A DNA stretch of 64,000 bases from Anaerosphaera multitolerans (GCF_004006535.1 NZ_RLIH01000001.1:186001-250000), one strand, 5' to 3'. Numbered from the stretch's first letter, positions 43,164 to 52,469 are shown. Numbers and translations are program-made. The notes: a model not told the origin generated them from the letters alone.

Positions 43164-44102
43164 ATGAGAACTAAAGGAATCGATATCAGCACGTGGCAAA
43201 AACCAAGTCAGATTAACTATGACCAGCTTGCAAAAGAGGTTGATTTTGTCATCCTCCGAGCAGGATATACGGGCCACGGTACAGGAGTAAGTTTGCACAA
43301 GGATGATGCCTTTGAACAATACTACAAAGCCTTTCACGAGAGAGGTATTCCTATCGGTGTTTACTGGTACAGCTGTGCCAATACCAAAACCAAGGGCATA
43401 GCAGAAGCGAAGAAATGCCTAGAAATTATCAAAGGCAAGACCATCTCTTATCCCGTATTTATTGATACAGAGGATAATTATCATCAACGACCAAGTGGCA
43501 AGAAAGCCATTACCGATGCGTTGGTAGGCTTTTGTGAAACCGTAGAAAGTGCTGGATATTACGCCGGTATCTATGCATCTAGTTCTTGGTTTCAAGATTT
43601 AACAGAACTGGATCGGCTAGCACCTTATGATTTCTGGGTTGCACAGTGGTCCAGTAAAGAACCGACTCTTCGTCATGGTATCTGGCAGTATACAAGCAAA
43701 GGTAAATTGAATGGTTACTCAGGTAATTTGGATATGAACTATGCTTTTAAAGATTACAAAGCGATTATCCGAAGTGCAGGGCTTAATCATCTTGGCATAG
43801 AAGAAAACGTACCTGCTCCTACAGAAAAGAAATCGGTTGAGACGCTGGCCAAGGAAGTCATTCAAGGGTTATGGGGTAATGGTGAAGAACGAAAGAAACG
43901 TTTAACAGATTCAGGCTATGATTATGCGGCGGTGCAGTCAAAGGTCAATGATCTGCTATCTAGTAAGAAGTCGATCGATACCATCGCAAAGGAAGTCATT
44001 CGTGGCGATTGGGGTAACGGACAAGAAAGAAAAAACAAACTTACCAAAGCCGGTTATGACTACATTTCGGTACAAAAAAGGGTCAATGAACTCTTGAAAT
44101 AA
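43164..44102 (+). CDS. Endolysin: GH25 N-acetylmuramidase with two CW_7 repeats
   Basis: 312 residues. GH25 domain 1-200: GIDISTWQK at the start, FVILRAGYTGHG, PVFIDTED with the catalytic acids, and GNLDMNYAF. Two CW_7 (Cpl-7) binding repeats follow at about 222-263 (EVIQGLWGNGEERKKRL) and 270-311 (EVIRGDWGNGQERKNKL). It cleaves peptidoglycan at lysis. No signal peptide, so release depends on the holin. Confidence 0.96.
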   Translation: MRTKGIDISTWQKPSQINYDQLAKEVDFVILRAGYTGHGTGVSLHKDDAFEQYYKAFHERGIPIGVYWYSCANTKTKGIAEAKKCLEIIKGKTISYPVFIDTEDNYHQRPSGKKAITDALVGFCETVESAGYYAGIYASSSWFQDLTELDRLAPYDFWVAQWSSKEPTLRHGIWQYTSKGKLNGYSGNLDMNYAFKDYKAIIRSAGLNHLGIEENVPAPTEKKSVETLAKEVIQGLWGNGEERKKRLTDSGYDYAAVQSKVNDLLSSKKSIDTIAKEVIRGDWGNGQERKNKLTKAGYDYISVQKRVNELLK

Positions 44103-44110
44103 CAGTAATC

Positions 44111-44158
44111 AAGAAAGCCTATCAAGGAGTGTTTCTCTTTGGTAGGCTTTCTTTTTTT
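44111..44158 (+). terminator. Strong terminator after the lysis genes
   Basis: AAGAAAGCCTATC pairs with GGTAGGCTTTCTT, followed by T residues to 44158. It ends the late operon; the second early block starts after it. Confidence 0.85.
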
Positions 44159-44164
44159 CTAAAC

Positions 44165-44212
44165 CGTCAGATTCTATCACCTCCCGTGGCTACTAGGTAG
44201 AGGGCAAGAAAT
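44165..44212 (+). repeat. Repeated early-module element, copy 2
   Basis: GTCAGATTCTATCACCTCCC is followed by GTGGCTACTAGGTAGAGGGC. It matches the elements at 14591 and 48459. Here the second part changes to AGGGC, which can pair with GCCCT just downstream (about 44217). It precedes the first gene of the DUF2800/polymerase block. It also repeats AACCGTCAGATT, which encodes the last residues of the sigma-like gene in copy 1. Confidence 0.65.
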
Positions 44213-44241
44213 AAATCGCCCTTTGGAAAGAGGTGATGGAT

Positions 44242-44460
44242 ATGAAACACAATCTAAAAATCAGTGTTTCTAAGAAACCACAGACAGGCGGACTTGTTAC
44301 CTACCGTAATGTGTCCGTAAGGGAACGAATTCTTCGCTTTCTTTTAGGGAGTAAACAGCGTGTAACGATTGTGATTCCTGGAGATAGCATCGAGGAACTC
44401 TCTATCTGTGAAATGACGAAAGGAGGAACTGACCTTGAGCAAAATAAAGTTACTGCTTGA
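44242..44460 (+). CDS. Small phage protein of unknown function
   Basis: 72 residues, basic N-terminus (KHNLKISVSKKPQTGGLVTYRNVSV, shown in parts), then VRERILRFLLGSKQRVTIVIPGDSIEELSI with a short beta pattern. Relatives are found at the head of DUF2800/DUF2815 blocks. I chose ATG 44242, with AAGAGGTG about 7 bp upstream. It overlaps the next gene. Confidence 0.7.
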   Translation: MKHNLKISVSKKPQTGGLVTYRNVSVRERILRFLLGSKQRVTIVIPGDSIEELSICEMTKGGTDLEQNKVTA

Positions 44461-44752
44461 AGTGGTCAATGATATGCGAAGTCTTGCTGACAGCATACAG
44501 GCGGTTTGCGATGTAATGACAGAAGGAAGTCCTGCTCCAAGTGCAAAAGCTGCAACTGAACAAGAACCAGTAAAAGAGCCAGATATCCCACTTGAAAAAG
44601 TGCGTATGGTACTTGCTGAAAAGAGCCAACTTGGATTTACCGCCGAAGTGCGAGGACTCATTCAGAAGTATGGTGCAGACAAGTTAAGTGCTGTTGATAA
44701 GACTTATTATGCTGACATCTTGAAAGATGCGGAGGGTCTTGGAAATGGGTAA
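44435..44752 (+). CDS. Small phage protein, probably replication-associated
   Basis: 105 residues from TTG 44435 with AGGAGG 8 bp upstream. Helical N-terminus (LLEVVNDMRSLADSIQAVC), an acidic linker, and a C-terminal module (VRMVLAEKSQLGFTAEVRG, LIQKYGADKLSAV) resembling rRNA biogenesis Rrp36-like annotations in databases but not truly identified. It overlaps the DUF2800 gene. Confidence 0.72.
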   Translation: MSKIKLLLEVVNDMRSLADSIQAVCDVMTEGSPAPSAKAATEQEPVKEPDIPLEKVRMVLAEKSQLGFTAEVRGLIQKYGADKLSAVDKTYYADILKDAEGLGNG

Positions 44753-45881
44753 TCATGCAATATTATCTGCATCTTCATCCCACAGGTGGCTTAACTGCCT
44801 ACCCTCTGCAAGACTTGAACTGGAGTTTGAAGACCAAAGTGGTGAGGCAGCAAAAGAAGGCACAGCGGCTCATGACCTGTGTGAACACAAACTAAAAAAG
44901 GCACTTCATATGAGAAGTCAGCGACCTATCTCTGAGTATAACTCTGATGAGATGGAGGAATATACAGATGCTTACGTGGACTTTGTTATGGAGCAGGTGG
45001 AACTTGCAAAAACAAAATGCAAGGATCCAATCGTTCTTATCGAACAGCATCTTGATTTTTCATGCTATGTGCCAGACGGCTTTGGAACAGGAGATTGTGT
45101 GATTATCGCGGATGACAGACTTCACATCGTAGACTTTAAGTATGGGCTGGGTGTGCTAGTTGATGCAGTGGACAATCCACAGATGAAGCTCTATGCCCTA
45201 GGAGCACTTGGGATCTATGATCACCTGTACGACATTAAAGAAGTGTCTATGACGATCTTTCAGCCTAGAAGAGAGAATGTCAGCACCTGGACAATACCGG
45301 TGGAAGAACTAAAAGACTGGGCTGAAGAGGAACTAAAGCCTAGAGCTGACAAGGCCTTCAACGGTGAGGGTGAATACATCCCCGGTCCATGGTGTACTTT
45401 CTGTAAAGCGGCAAACAAATGTAGGGCCAGAGCCGAAGAAAAGCTAAAACTTGCAGAGAAAGAATTCAAGATGCCGCCACTACTAACGGACACAGAAATA
45501 GAAGAAATCTTACTTATTCTTCCCGACCTTAGCAAATGGGCAAATGAAATAACTGCCTATGCCACTGATGCAGCAGTCAATCACGGTAAAGAGTGGAATG
45601 GTTTTAAAGTTGTGGAAGGTCGCTCGGTTCGTAAGTATAAAGATGAAGAAGCCATCGCAGAAAAAGCCGTGGCAGGTGGATATAAAGACATTTATAGAAA
45701 GAGCCTTATTCCACTGACAGAGATGCAAAAACTAATGGGCAAATCCAAGTTTGAGGAACTCCTCGGTGACCTCATTTACAAACCACCGGGTAAGCCGACT
45801 CTTGTTCAAAACTCAGATAAAAGACCGGCTATGAATGTAGCGGATGCTAAAAACGAATTTAACGAAATTATGGAGGATTAA
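44745..45881 (+). CDS. DUF2800 protein (PD-(D/E)xK, RecB/Cas4-like nuclease)
   Basis: 378 residues. SASSSHRWLNCLPSARLE at the N-terminus, then EGTAAHDLCE, VDFKYG with the catalytic Asp and Lys around 131-135, and a Cys cluster CTFCKAANKCRAR (about 222) that probably binds metal or an Fe-S cluster. The family is nuclease-like and is always near DUF2815 and DNA polymerase I in phages, suggesting a recombination/replication role. ATG 44745 has GGAGG 9 bp upstream. Confidence 0.88.
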   Translation: MGNHAILSASSSHRWLNCLPSARLELEFEDQSGEAAKEGTAAHDLCEHKLKKALHMRSQRPISEYNSDEMEEYTDAYVDFVMEQVELAKTKCKDPIVLIEQHLDFSCYVPDGFGTGDCVIIADDRLHIVDFKYGLGVLVDAVDNPQMKLYALGALGIYDHLYDIKEVSMTIFQPRRENVSTWTIPVEELKDWAEEELKPRADKAFNGEGEYIPGPWCTFCKAANKCRARAEEKLKLAEKEFKMPPLLTDTEIEEILLILPDLSKWANEITAYATDAAVNHGKEWNGFKVVEGRSVRKYKDEEAIAEKAVAGGYKDIYRKSLIPLTEMQKLMGKSKFEELLGDLIYKPPGKPTLVQNSDKRPAMNVADAKNEFNEIMED

Positions 45882-45886
45882 ATATT

Positions 45887-46438
45887 ATGGCAAATATGCA
45901 AAACAAAACAAAAGTTATCACAGGTGTAAACTCAAGATTTTCTTACTTCCACGGTTGGGAGCCTGTATCTATTAATGGTGGTGCAGAAAAATACAGTGTA
46001 TCTGTCCTTATTCCAAAGGATGATAAGGAAACTATTAATGCCATCCATGCAGCGGTTGATGCTGCCATTGAGGAAGGTATCGCAAAGTTTGGTGGTAAGA
46101 AACCCAATAAGGCAGCCATTAAACTACCGTTGCGTGATGGAGATGTAGAGCGTGATGACGAGGCTTATAAAGGCCATTACTTCATCAATGCGAATAGCAA
46201 AACAGCACCGCAGATTGTAGACAAAAGTGTTAAGCCGATACTGGATCGTAGTGAGGTGTACAGCGGTTGTTACGGCAGGGTTTCACTCAACTTCTATGCC
46301 TTCAACTCAAATGGTAATAAAGGTGTAGCTTGTGGTCTTGGTAACATTCAAAAAATTAGAGACGGAGAACCTCTAGGTGGTAAGTCTTCTGCAGTAGATG
46401 ATTTTACGACTCTTGTCGATGATGACTTCCTTGCCTAA
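45887..46438 (+). CDS. DUF2815 protein (probable single-strand DNA-binding protein)
   Basis: 183 residues. TGVNSRFSYFHGWEPVSING and YSVSVLIPKDDKETINAIH at the N-terminal half, and SEVYSGCYGRVSLNFYAFN later, match DUF2815, an OB-like family thought to bind ssDNA. It ends in an acidic tail, as in SSB proteins. It lies 5 bp after DUF2800 and before the DNA polymerase, which fits a replisome part. Confidence 0.9.
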   Translation: MANMQNKTKVITGVNSRFSYFHGWEPVSINGGAEKYSVSVLIPKDDKETINAIHAAVDAAIEEGIAKFGGKKPNKAAIKLPLRDGDVERDDEAYKGHYFINANSKTAPQIVDKSVKPILDRSEVYSGCYGRVSLNFYAFNSNGNKGVACGLGNIQKIRDGEPLGGKSSAVDDFTTLVDDDFLA

Positions 46439-46457
46439 AAGGAATAGTAAACTTGAC

Positions 46458-46490
46458 GGTGGTGGAGGTCTTCCCTCTGCCACCTTTTTT
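46458..46490 (+). terminator. Terminator between DUF2815 and DNA polymerase genes
   Basis: GGTGGTGGAGG (46458-46468) pairs with CCCTCTGCCACC (46473-46484), followed by six Ts. It may partly limit read-through into the polymerase gene. Confidence 0.75.
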
Positions 46491-46510
46491 CATTTAGGAA
46501 GGAGACCACT

Positions 46511-48451
46511 ATGAAGAACTTAGAAATTGATATCGAAACCTATTCATCTACTAATCTACAAAAAAGTGGTGTTTATCGTTACGTAGAAGCAGATGATTTT
46601 GAGGTGATGCTGTTTGCTTATGCGGTTGACGGTGGTGAGGTTAAGGTCATCGATTTGATGAATGGAGAAAAGATTCCAAAAGAAATCCTAGATGCCTTAA
46701 CCGATGAAACCATTACGAAGTGGGCATTTAATGCTCAGTTTGAGCGAGTCTGCCTTTCACGTTATTTGGGCTATCCCACTGAGACTTATCTAAATCCTTC
46801 CTCATGGAAATGTTCCATGGTTTGGTCTGCCTATATGGGGCTTCCTCTTTCTTTAGAAGGTGTAGGTGCAGTGCTAGGACTTGAAAAGCAAAAGCTGACG
46901 GAGGGTAAAGACCTGATACGATACTTTTGTGTTCCATGTACTCCAACAAAAATAAATGGTGGTAGAACCCGTAACCTACCCACTGATGAAATCGATAAAT
47001 GGCAGCAGTTTAAAGCATATAACAAGCGTGATGTGGAGGCAGAAATACAGATACAACAAAGATTGATTAAGTTTCCAGTACCAGAGGACATCTGGGAGGA
47101 GTATCATCTCGATCAAGAAGTCAACGACCGTGGTATAAAGGTGGATATGGATTTTGTTAAGCAGGCCATTGCCATGGATGACATATCTCATGAAAAACTA
47201 CTAACTGCCATGCAGCAGATAACAAATCTCGATAACCCAAACTCTGTACAACAGATGAAAGGCTGGCTTTCTGAAAACGGTCTAGAGATGGAGACTCTCG
47301 GTAAAAAAGCTGTCGCTGAGAAACTTAAGGAAACCGATGGTGAACTAAATGAAGTTCTTTCACTTCGTCAGCAACTGGCAAAATCCTCGGTAAAGAAATA
47401 TACAGCAATGGAAAATGCGGTCTGTAGTGATTCAAGAGCTAGAGGTATGTTTCAGTTTTATGGAGCTAACAGAACAGGACGTTTTGCCGGAAGGCTTGTG
47501 CAATTACAAAACCTCCCTCAAAACCATATGCCAGATTTAAAAGAGGCGCGAAATATTGTTAGAAATGGTGATGTTGAAACACTAGAACTGCTCTATGAAG
47601 ATATACCTGATACCCTCTCACAACTGATTCGTACAGCCTTTGTACCTAGAGTTGGTCATAAGTTTATTGTGTCTGACTTCTCAGCCATTGAGGCTCGTGT
47701 GCTTTCATGGCTCGCAGGCGAAACATGGCGAACAAAGGTATTTGCTAGTGGTGGTGATATCTACTGCGCATCTGCCTCTCAGATGTTTAACGTTCCCGTT
47801 GAAAAGCATGGTGTGAACGGTCATTTGAGACAGAAGGGTAAAATCGCTGAATTGGCACTCGGCTATGGCGGATCTGTCGGTGCATTAAAAGCGATGGGAG
47901 CACTAGAGATGGGGCTTGAAGAGGAAGAATTAAAACCGCTTGTGAATGCTTGGAGAATGTCTAATCCCAACATCACACAGTTCTGGTGGGATGTAGATCG
48001 GGCGGCTAAACAATGTGTAAAAGAAAACAAATCACAGGAAACCCGTGGCATCGAGTTTCATTGTTTTAGTGGCATGCTTTTTATCGTTCTTCCTTCCGGC
48101 AGAAGGCTTGCCTATGTAAAACCTCGAATTGGTGAGAATCAGTTTGGTGGTGAGTCTGTTACCTATGAAGGAGTAGGTGGAACAAAGAAATGGGAGCGTC
48201 TTGAAAGTTACGGTCCTAAGTTTGTAGAGAATATTGTTCAAGCCATCTCCCGTGATATTTTGATGTATTCAATGAAGATGCTTAGTACTTATCGTATTGT
48301 GGCTCATGTCCATGATGAAGTCATTATTGAAGCCGATCCTCAAATATCGGTTACTGAAGTATGTAAACAGATGAGTCAAGTGCCACCTTGGGCAAAAGGG
48401 CTGCTCCTTGACGCCGATGGCTATGAATGCGACTTTTATCAAAAAGATTAA
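46511..48451 (+). CDS. polA: Phage DNA polymerase I (family A) with 3'-5' exonuclease
   Basis: 646 residues. The exonuclease domain begins LEIDIETYSS with the metal Asp/Glu pair; the polymerase domain has FQFYGANRTGRFAGRL, motif A FIVSDFSAIEARVLSWLAG, motif B-like KIAELALGYGG and motif C VAHVHDEVIIEA. It copies phage DNA. No 5' nuclease domain is present, as usual in phages. GGAAGGAG precedes the ATG. Confidence 0.95.
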   Translation: MKNLEIDIETYSSTNLQKSGVYRYVEADDFEVMLFAYAVDGGEVKVIDLMNGEKIPKEILDALTDETITKWAFNAQFERVCLSRYLGYPTETYLNPSSWKCSMVWSAYMGLPLSLEGVGAVLGLEKQKLTEGKDLIRYFCVPCTPTKINGGRTRNLPTDEIDKWQQFKAYNKRDVEAEIQIQQRLIKFPVPEDIWEEYHLDQEVNDRGIKVDMDFVKQAIAMDDISHEKLLTAMQQITNLDNPNSVQQMKGWLSENGLEMETLGKKAVAEKLKETDGELNEVLSLRQQLAKSSVKKYTAMENAVCSDSRARGMFQFYGANRTGRFAGRLVQLQNLPQNHMPDLKEARNIVRNGDVETLELLYEDIPDTLSQLIRTAFVPRVGHKFIVSDFSAIEARVLSWLAGETWRTKVFASGGDIYCASASQMFNVPVEKHGVNGHLRQKGKIAELALGYGGSVGALKAMGALEMGLEEEELKPLVNAWRMSNPNITQFWWDVDRAAKQCVKENKSQETRGIEFHCFSGMLFIVLPSGRRLAYVKPRIGENQFGGESVTYEGVGGTKKWERLESYGPKFVENIVQAISRDILMYSMKMLSTYRIVAHVHDEVIIEADPQISVTEVCKQMSQVPPWAKGLLLDADGYECDFYQKD

Positions 48452-48458
48452 AGAAATC

Positions 48459-48509
48459 ATCAGATTTCACCTCCTGCCGTGGCTACTAGGTAGGAGGTGT
48501 TTTTCTATG
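48459..48509 (+). promoter_or_regulatory. Repeated early-module element, copy 3, with sequestered ribosome binding site
   Basis: TCAGATTTCACCTCC is followed by TGCCGTGGCTACTAGGTA and GGAGGTG. CACCTCC (48468-48474) can pair perfectly with GGAGGTG (48493-48499), which is the ribosome binding site of the gene starting at 48507. The 18-base loop holds the conserved GGCTACTAGGTA. This looks like a translational operator: opening the hairpin would switch the gene on. Confidence 0.6.
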
Positions 48510-48722
48510 AACATTTTTGAAGTAAAAGATGGCTGTCCGTTAAAGGGCAAGACCGATCAGATGACAGAGGAAGAATTACAAAAGGAATATGACTTTCACA
48601 TAGCCGAGAGCATTGTCGCAAACCTATATAAAGAAGGCAAAATCACAGTGGATGAATTACACAAAATATCAGCCTTGAACAGGCAGAAATTCTCTCCCCG
48701 TTTAGCCGAGATTATGTCCTAA
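48507..48722 (+). CDS. SHOCT-like small protein
   Basis: 71 residues. EEELQKEYDFHIAESI then ANLYKEGKITVDELHKISAL is a short helical module like SHOCT domains, often found beside recombinases in phages and ICEs. ATG 48507 lies 7 bp after the hairpin-bound GGAGGTG. The stop falls within the second copy of the promoter-like element. Function unknown; possibly a partner of the recombinases. Confidence 0.72.
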   Translation: MNIFEVKDGCPLKGKTDQMTEEELQKEYDFHIAESIVANLYKEGKITVDELHKISALNRQKFSPRLAEIMS

Positions 48723-48760
48723 AAAGCTTGCTATTAATAGCTTTTAGAGTGATGTATGTA
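48721..48760 (+). repeat. Two-copy promoter-like element, copy 2
   Basis: AAAAAGCTTGCTAT (48721-48734) and TTTTAGAGTGATGTATGTA (48742-48760) match the element at 24346-24385. AAAAGCT/AGCTTTT can form a small hairpin here. It lies directly before the serine recombinase operon and may be its promoter. Confidence 0.5.
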
Positions 48761-48783
48761 ATGGGCGAAAGCGAGGTGAGATG

Positions 48784-50346
48784 ATGAAAAAGATAACAAA
48801 AATAGATGAACTGACCCAGGGACAACTACCTACTACGAAACTTAGGGTTGCCGCCTATGCTAGAGTCTCAACCGATAGTGATGAACAACTTGAAAGCCTT
48901 AAAGCACAGCGTGAACACTATGAGCGCTATATTAAGTCTAATCCTGAATGGGAGTTTGCTGGTCTTTATTATGACGAAGGGATCTCCGGCACCAAGATGG
49001 AGAAACGGACTGAACTGCTCCGCATGATACGAGATTGTAAGCAAGGTCGGATAGATTTTATTATCACCAAATCAATCAGCCGCTTTGCTCGTAATACAGT
49101 AGATTGCCTAGAGTTAGTAAGAAAGCTGATTGATATCGGTGTTTACATTTATTTTGAAAAAGAGAATCTAAATACGGGTGATATGGAAAGTGAGCTGATG
49201 CTTTCTATCCTTTCTGGATTTGCTGCAGAAGAGTCTGCATCTATTTCACAAAACTCAACATGGTCCATTCAAAAGAGATTTCAAAACGGCAGTTATGTAG
49301 GTACTCCACCCTATGGATATACCAATATAGATGGTGAAATGGTAATCGTCCCAGAAGAAGCAGAAATCATCAAACGTATTTTTGCAGAGTGCCTTTCAGG
49401 GAAAGGTGGAGGTACTATAGCAAGAGGTTTGAACAAAGACAAAATCCCTGCAAGACGAGGTAATCACTGGAGTGCAGGCACGGTGATAGACATGCTTCGA
49501 AACGAAAAATATATGGGTGATGTCCTACTACAAAAGACTTACACAGATAGTAACTACAATCGCCATCCAAATACAGGCGAAAAAGACCAGTACTATTACA
49601 AGGACAATCATGAAGCGATTATTAGTAGAGAAGACTTTGCTAAGACACAAGATCTCATTGATGAAAGAGCCAAGATGAAGTGTAAGGGCATGAAAAAGAA
49701 CGTTTATCTTAATCGATATGCTTTAAGTGGCAAGATTGTCTGTGGAGAGTGTGGTCGCAATTTTAGGAGAAAGACAAACTACTCAGCTGGTAGGAGTTAC
49801 ATTGCTTGGAGTTGCATCGGTCATATCGAAGACAAAGAGAGTTGCTCCATGTTGTTCTTGCGAGATGGGGAAATCAAAGCCACATTTACAACCATGATGA
49901 ATAAGCTTGCTTTCAGTAACAAGCTAATCCTAGAGCCACTTTTCAAATCAATTAGCCAAATCGATGAAGAAAGCGACCGTGAAAGAATGGATGCTATTGA
50001 TAAGCGAATGGAGCAACTCATGGAAGAACGCAACACCCTTATTACACTGATGGCCAAAGGTTTCCTTGAGCCAGCTCTTTTTAATCAGGAACGAAATGTT
50101 TTAGATAGTGAGATGAAAAATCTTTCAACTGAAAAAACAAACCTTGTATCAAATTCCGCGAGTGGGATTTTGCGAGCAAACGAGATAAAGGACCTCATTG
50201 ATTACGTGTCAGCAAATAATTTTAATGGTGACTACACGGAAGAATTATTTGAAGAATTTGTAGAGAACATCATTGTAAATTCCAGGGATGAGCTGACATT
50301 CAATTTGAAATGCGGTCTTTCCCTGAAAGAAAAGGTGGTGAGATAA
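48784..50346 (+). CDS. Large serine recombinase 1
   Basis: 520 residues. The resolvase domain (about 18-160) has VAAYARVSTDSDEQLESL with the catalytic Ser and [19 protein letters not shown]. The recombinase domain (about 180-290) includes PPYGYTNIDGEMVIVPEEAE, and a zinc ribbon CGECGRNFRR...C is followed by a coiled coil. It mediates integration and excision of the prophage. GAGGTGAG lies just before the start (ATG 48781 or 48784). It ends 0 bp from the next gene. Confidence 0.93.
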   Translation: MKKITKIDELTQGQLPTTKLRVAAYARVSTDSDEQLESLKAQREHYERYIKSNPEWEFAGLYYDEGISGTKMEKRTELLRMIRDCKQGRIDFIITKSISRFARNTVDCLELVRKLIDIGVYIYFEKENLNTGDMESELMLSILSGFAAEESASISQNSTWSIQKRFQNGSYVGTPPYGYTNIDGEMVIVPEEAEIIKRIFAECLSGKGGGTIARGLNKDKIPARRGNHWSAGTVIDMLRNEKYMGDVLLQKTYTDSNYNRHPNTGEKDQYYYKDNHEAIISREDFAKTQDLIDERAKMKCKGMKKNVYLNRYALSGKIVCGECGRNFRRKTNYSAGRSYIAWSCIGHIEDKESCSMLFLRDGEIKATFTTMMNKLAFSNKLILEPLFKSISQIDEESDRERMDAIDKRMEQLMEERNTLITLMAKGFLEPALFNQERNVLDSEMKNLSTEKTNLVSNSASGILRANEIKDLIDYVSANNFNGDYTEELFEEFVENIIVNSRDELTFNLKCGLSLKEKVVR

Positions 50347-50763
50347 ATGGCATATATTCCATATGGATACAGAATTCAAGACGGAGTTGTTACTGTCGAT
50401 GAAAAGGCAGCAGGTCAAGTAAAGGTATTCTTTGAGAAATACATATCAGGACTATCCCTTACAGTGGCTGGCGAACAAGCAGGTATTGATAAGACACACT
50501 CTGTGATGGGACGCATTTTGAAAAACGTCAACTACCTTGGAAATGATACGTATCCAGCAATCATTGATAAAGAGATATTTGATAAAGCTGAAGAAGTTAG
50601 AGATAAGCGTGCAAAGGATTTAGGACGAGTGGTAGAGCTTGCCGCTTTCACCTCTCCCCCTCCCAAAGAACGATTTAAAATGAGAAAGGCAGATAATAAG
50701 ATGCCAGTTGATCCTTTTGAACGAGCAGAATACTTATACAGTCTGATAGAAAGCGAGGAATAA
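50347..50763 (+). CDS. Recombinase-domain protein without catalytic domain
   Basis: 138 residues. It resembles the recombinase (PF07508-like) domain only: [40 protein letters not shown] and [21 protein letters not shown]. The serine catalytic domain and zinc ribbon are absent. It starts right after recombinase 1 (TAAATG spacing) and is 1 bp from recombinase 3, so it is a regular member of the operon, not debris. Likely an accessory DNA-binding subunit, perhaps for directionality. Confidence 0.82.
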   Translation: MAYIPYGYRIQDGVVTVDEKAAGQVKVFFEKYISGLSLTVAGEQAGIDKTHSVMGRILKNVNYLGNDTYPAIIDKEIFDKAEEVRDKRAKDLGRVVELAAFTSPPPKERFKMRKADNKMPVDPFERAEYLYSLIESEE

Positions 50764-50764
50764 A

Positions 50765-52327
50765 GTGACAGAGAAAAATATAATGGTTATTCCTGCTCGT
50801 AAAAGAGTAGGAAGTACAGCCGCAAAAGAAAAGATAAAGAAACTTCGTGTTGCTGCCTATTGCCGTGTTTCTACAGAAACAGAAGAACAAAATTCTAGCT
50901 ATGAGGTTCAGGTCGCACACTATACAGAGTTTATAAAGAAAAATACTGAGTGGGAGTTTGCTGGCATCTTTGCAGATGATGGTATCTCCGGGACGAACAC
51001 CAAAAAGCGTGACGAATTTAATCGTATGATTGCAGAGTGCATGGACGGTAACATCGATATGGTTATTACAAAATCCATCAGCCGATTTGCACGTAACACC
51101 CTAGACTGCCTTCAATATATTAGACAGCTCAAGGATAAAAACATATCCGTCTATTTTGAGAAAGAGAACATCAACACCACGGATGCCAAAGGTGAGGTTT
51201 TGCTGACTATTATGGCATCTCTAGCACAACAGGAAAGCCAGAGCCTTTCTCAAAACGTTAAGCTTGGTCTACAGTACCGATACCAACAAGGAAAGGTGCA
51301 GGTCAACCATAAACGATTTATGGGCTACACGAAAGATGAAGATGGAAATTTAATTATTGTCTCCGAAGAAGCTGAGATTATCAAACGCATCTACCGAGAA
51401 TACCTTGAAGGTCAGAGTCTAGTGGGCATTGGTCGAGCCCTTGAAAAGGATGGTATTTTAACAGCAGCGGGAAAACCAAGATGGCGACCAGAATCAGTTA
51501 AGAAGATACTTCAAAACGAAAAATACATCGGAGATGCCCTTCTGCAAAAGACTGTTACTGTAGATTTTCTAACCAAGAAACGAGTTAAGAATGAAGGTCA
51601 TCTTCCCCAGTATTATGTTGAAAATAGCCATGAGGCGATTATTCCTAAAGAGTTATTTTTGCAGGTGCAGGAAGAGGTTCATCGAAGAAGCAATATCTAC
51701 ACAGGAGAAGGCAAGAACAAACGAATTTATAGTAGCAAGTATGCTTTAAGTGCCATCACCTTCTGTGGAGATTGTGGCGATATTTATAGGAGAACCTATT
51801 GGAATATTCATGGTAGAAAAGAATTTGTCTGGCGATGCGTGACTAGAATCGAGCAAGGTCCTGAGGTCTGTAAGAACCGAACCGTAAAAGAAGATGAACT
51901 CTATGGTGCGGTAATGACAGCGATTAATAAGCTACTTGCAGGTGGCAATAACATGATAAAAACCCTGGAAGAGAACATTCATGCTGTGATTGGCGAAACC
52001 ACAGAGTATCAAATTGCAGAGATTAATAATTTACTAGAAGAAAAACAAAAAGACCTCATCAAGCTGGCCAATAAGAGTCAAGATTATGAACATCTAGCAG
52101 ATGAGATTGATGAGCTGAGAGACAAGCGACAGCTCCTTTTAGTAGAAGATGCCTCCCTCAGTGGCGAGAACGAGCGAATCAATGAGCTGATTGAATTTAT
52201 CCGCAAGAACAAATTCCGTACCTTAGAGTACGATGATAAGCTTGTAAGGAAGATAATCCAGAGCGTTACAGTCTATGAAGAACACTTCGTCATAGCCTTT
52301 AAATCTGGCATCGAAATGGAAATATGA
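50765..52327 (+). CDS. Large serine recombinase 2
   Basis: 520 residues starting at GTG 50765. Resolvase domain with [20 protein letters not shown] (catalytic Ser in RVST), [15 protein letters not shown] and [17 protein letters not shown]; recombinase domain with [15 protein letters not shown]; zinc ribbon [10 protein letters not shown] and a coiled coil with [15 protein letters not shown]. It is full length and probably works with recombinase 1 at the att sites. A strong terminator follows. Confidence 0.93.
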   Translation: MTEKNIMVIPARKRVGSTAAKEKIKKLRVAAYCRVSTETEEQNSSYEVQVAHYTEFIKKNTEWEFAGIFADDGISGTNTKKRDEFNRMIAECMDGNIDMVITKSISRFARNTLDCLQYIRQLKDKNISVYFEKENINTTDAKGEVLLTIMASLAQQESQSLSQNVKLGLQYRYQQGKVQVNHKRFMGYTKDEDGNLIIVSEEAEIIKRIYREYLEGQSLVGIGRALEKDGILTAAGKPRWRPESVKKILQNEKYIGDALLQKTVTVDFLTKKRVKNEGHLPQYYVENSHEAIIPKELFLQVQEEVHRRSNIYTGEGKNKRIYSSKYALSAITFCGDCGDIYRRTYWNIHGRKEFVWRCVTRIEQGPEVCKNRTVKEDELYGAVMTAINKLLAGGNNMIKTLEENIHAVIGETTEYQIAEINNLLEEKQKDLIKLANKSQDYEHLADEIDELRDKRQLLLVEDASLSGENERINELIEFIRKNKFRTLEYDDKLVRKIIQSVTVYEEHFVIAFKSGIEMEI

Positions 52328-52344
52328 AAACCAGAAGTAAATAG

Positions 52345-52380
52345 CCCATGACTCTACAGTAGAGTCATGGGTTTTCTTTT
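52345..52380 (+). terminator. Strong terminator after the recombinase operon
   Basis: CCCATGACTCTAC (52345-52357) pairs with GTAGAGTCATGGG (52359-52371), followed by TTTTCTTTT. It closes the prophage's last operon and probably lies near attR. Confidence 0.88.
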
Positions 52381-52412
52381 GCTTGCTGATTATAATAATA
52401 TTTTAATAACTA

Positions 52413-52441
52413 TTGTATTTATCAACCAAACGGTTTATAAT
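52413..52441 (+). promoter_or_regulatory. Promoter of the XRE regulator gene
   Basis: TTGTAT (52413-52418), a 17-bp spacer and TATAAT (52436-52441), 29 bp before the start codon. It matches a sigma-A promoter well and starts a new transcript after the prophage terminator. Confidence 0.7.
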
Positions 52442-52469
52442 GTTCTTAGCGTAAACTTGGAGGTGCTGT

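Larger units (their letters stand above)
13666..52385 (+). mobile_element. Siphovirus prophage (HK97-type) with serine recombinases
   Basis: A complete-looking prophage: early genes, small and large terminase, portal, ClpP-type protease, HK97 capsid, connectors, tail tube, chaperone with frameshift, tape measure, Dit, Tal, GH18-like protein, holin, endolysin, a second early block with DNA polymerase, and three serine recombinases at the right end. All genes are on one strand and in working order. The outer limits are approximate: no convincing att duplication was found, and I set the edges at the terminator after the restriction operon and the terminator after the last recombinase. No repressor of CI type is seen inside it. 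Confidence 0.88.

Noticed and set aside
13702-52340. TTACTTCTGGTTTT near 13701 and its complement near 52327, at both ends of the prophage, as an att pair
   Set aside because: The two are in inverted orientation, which does not give excision, and a 14-bp match between two places in 64 kb is not rare by chance.
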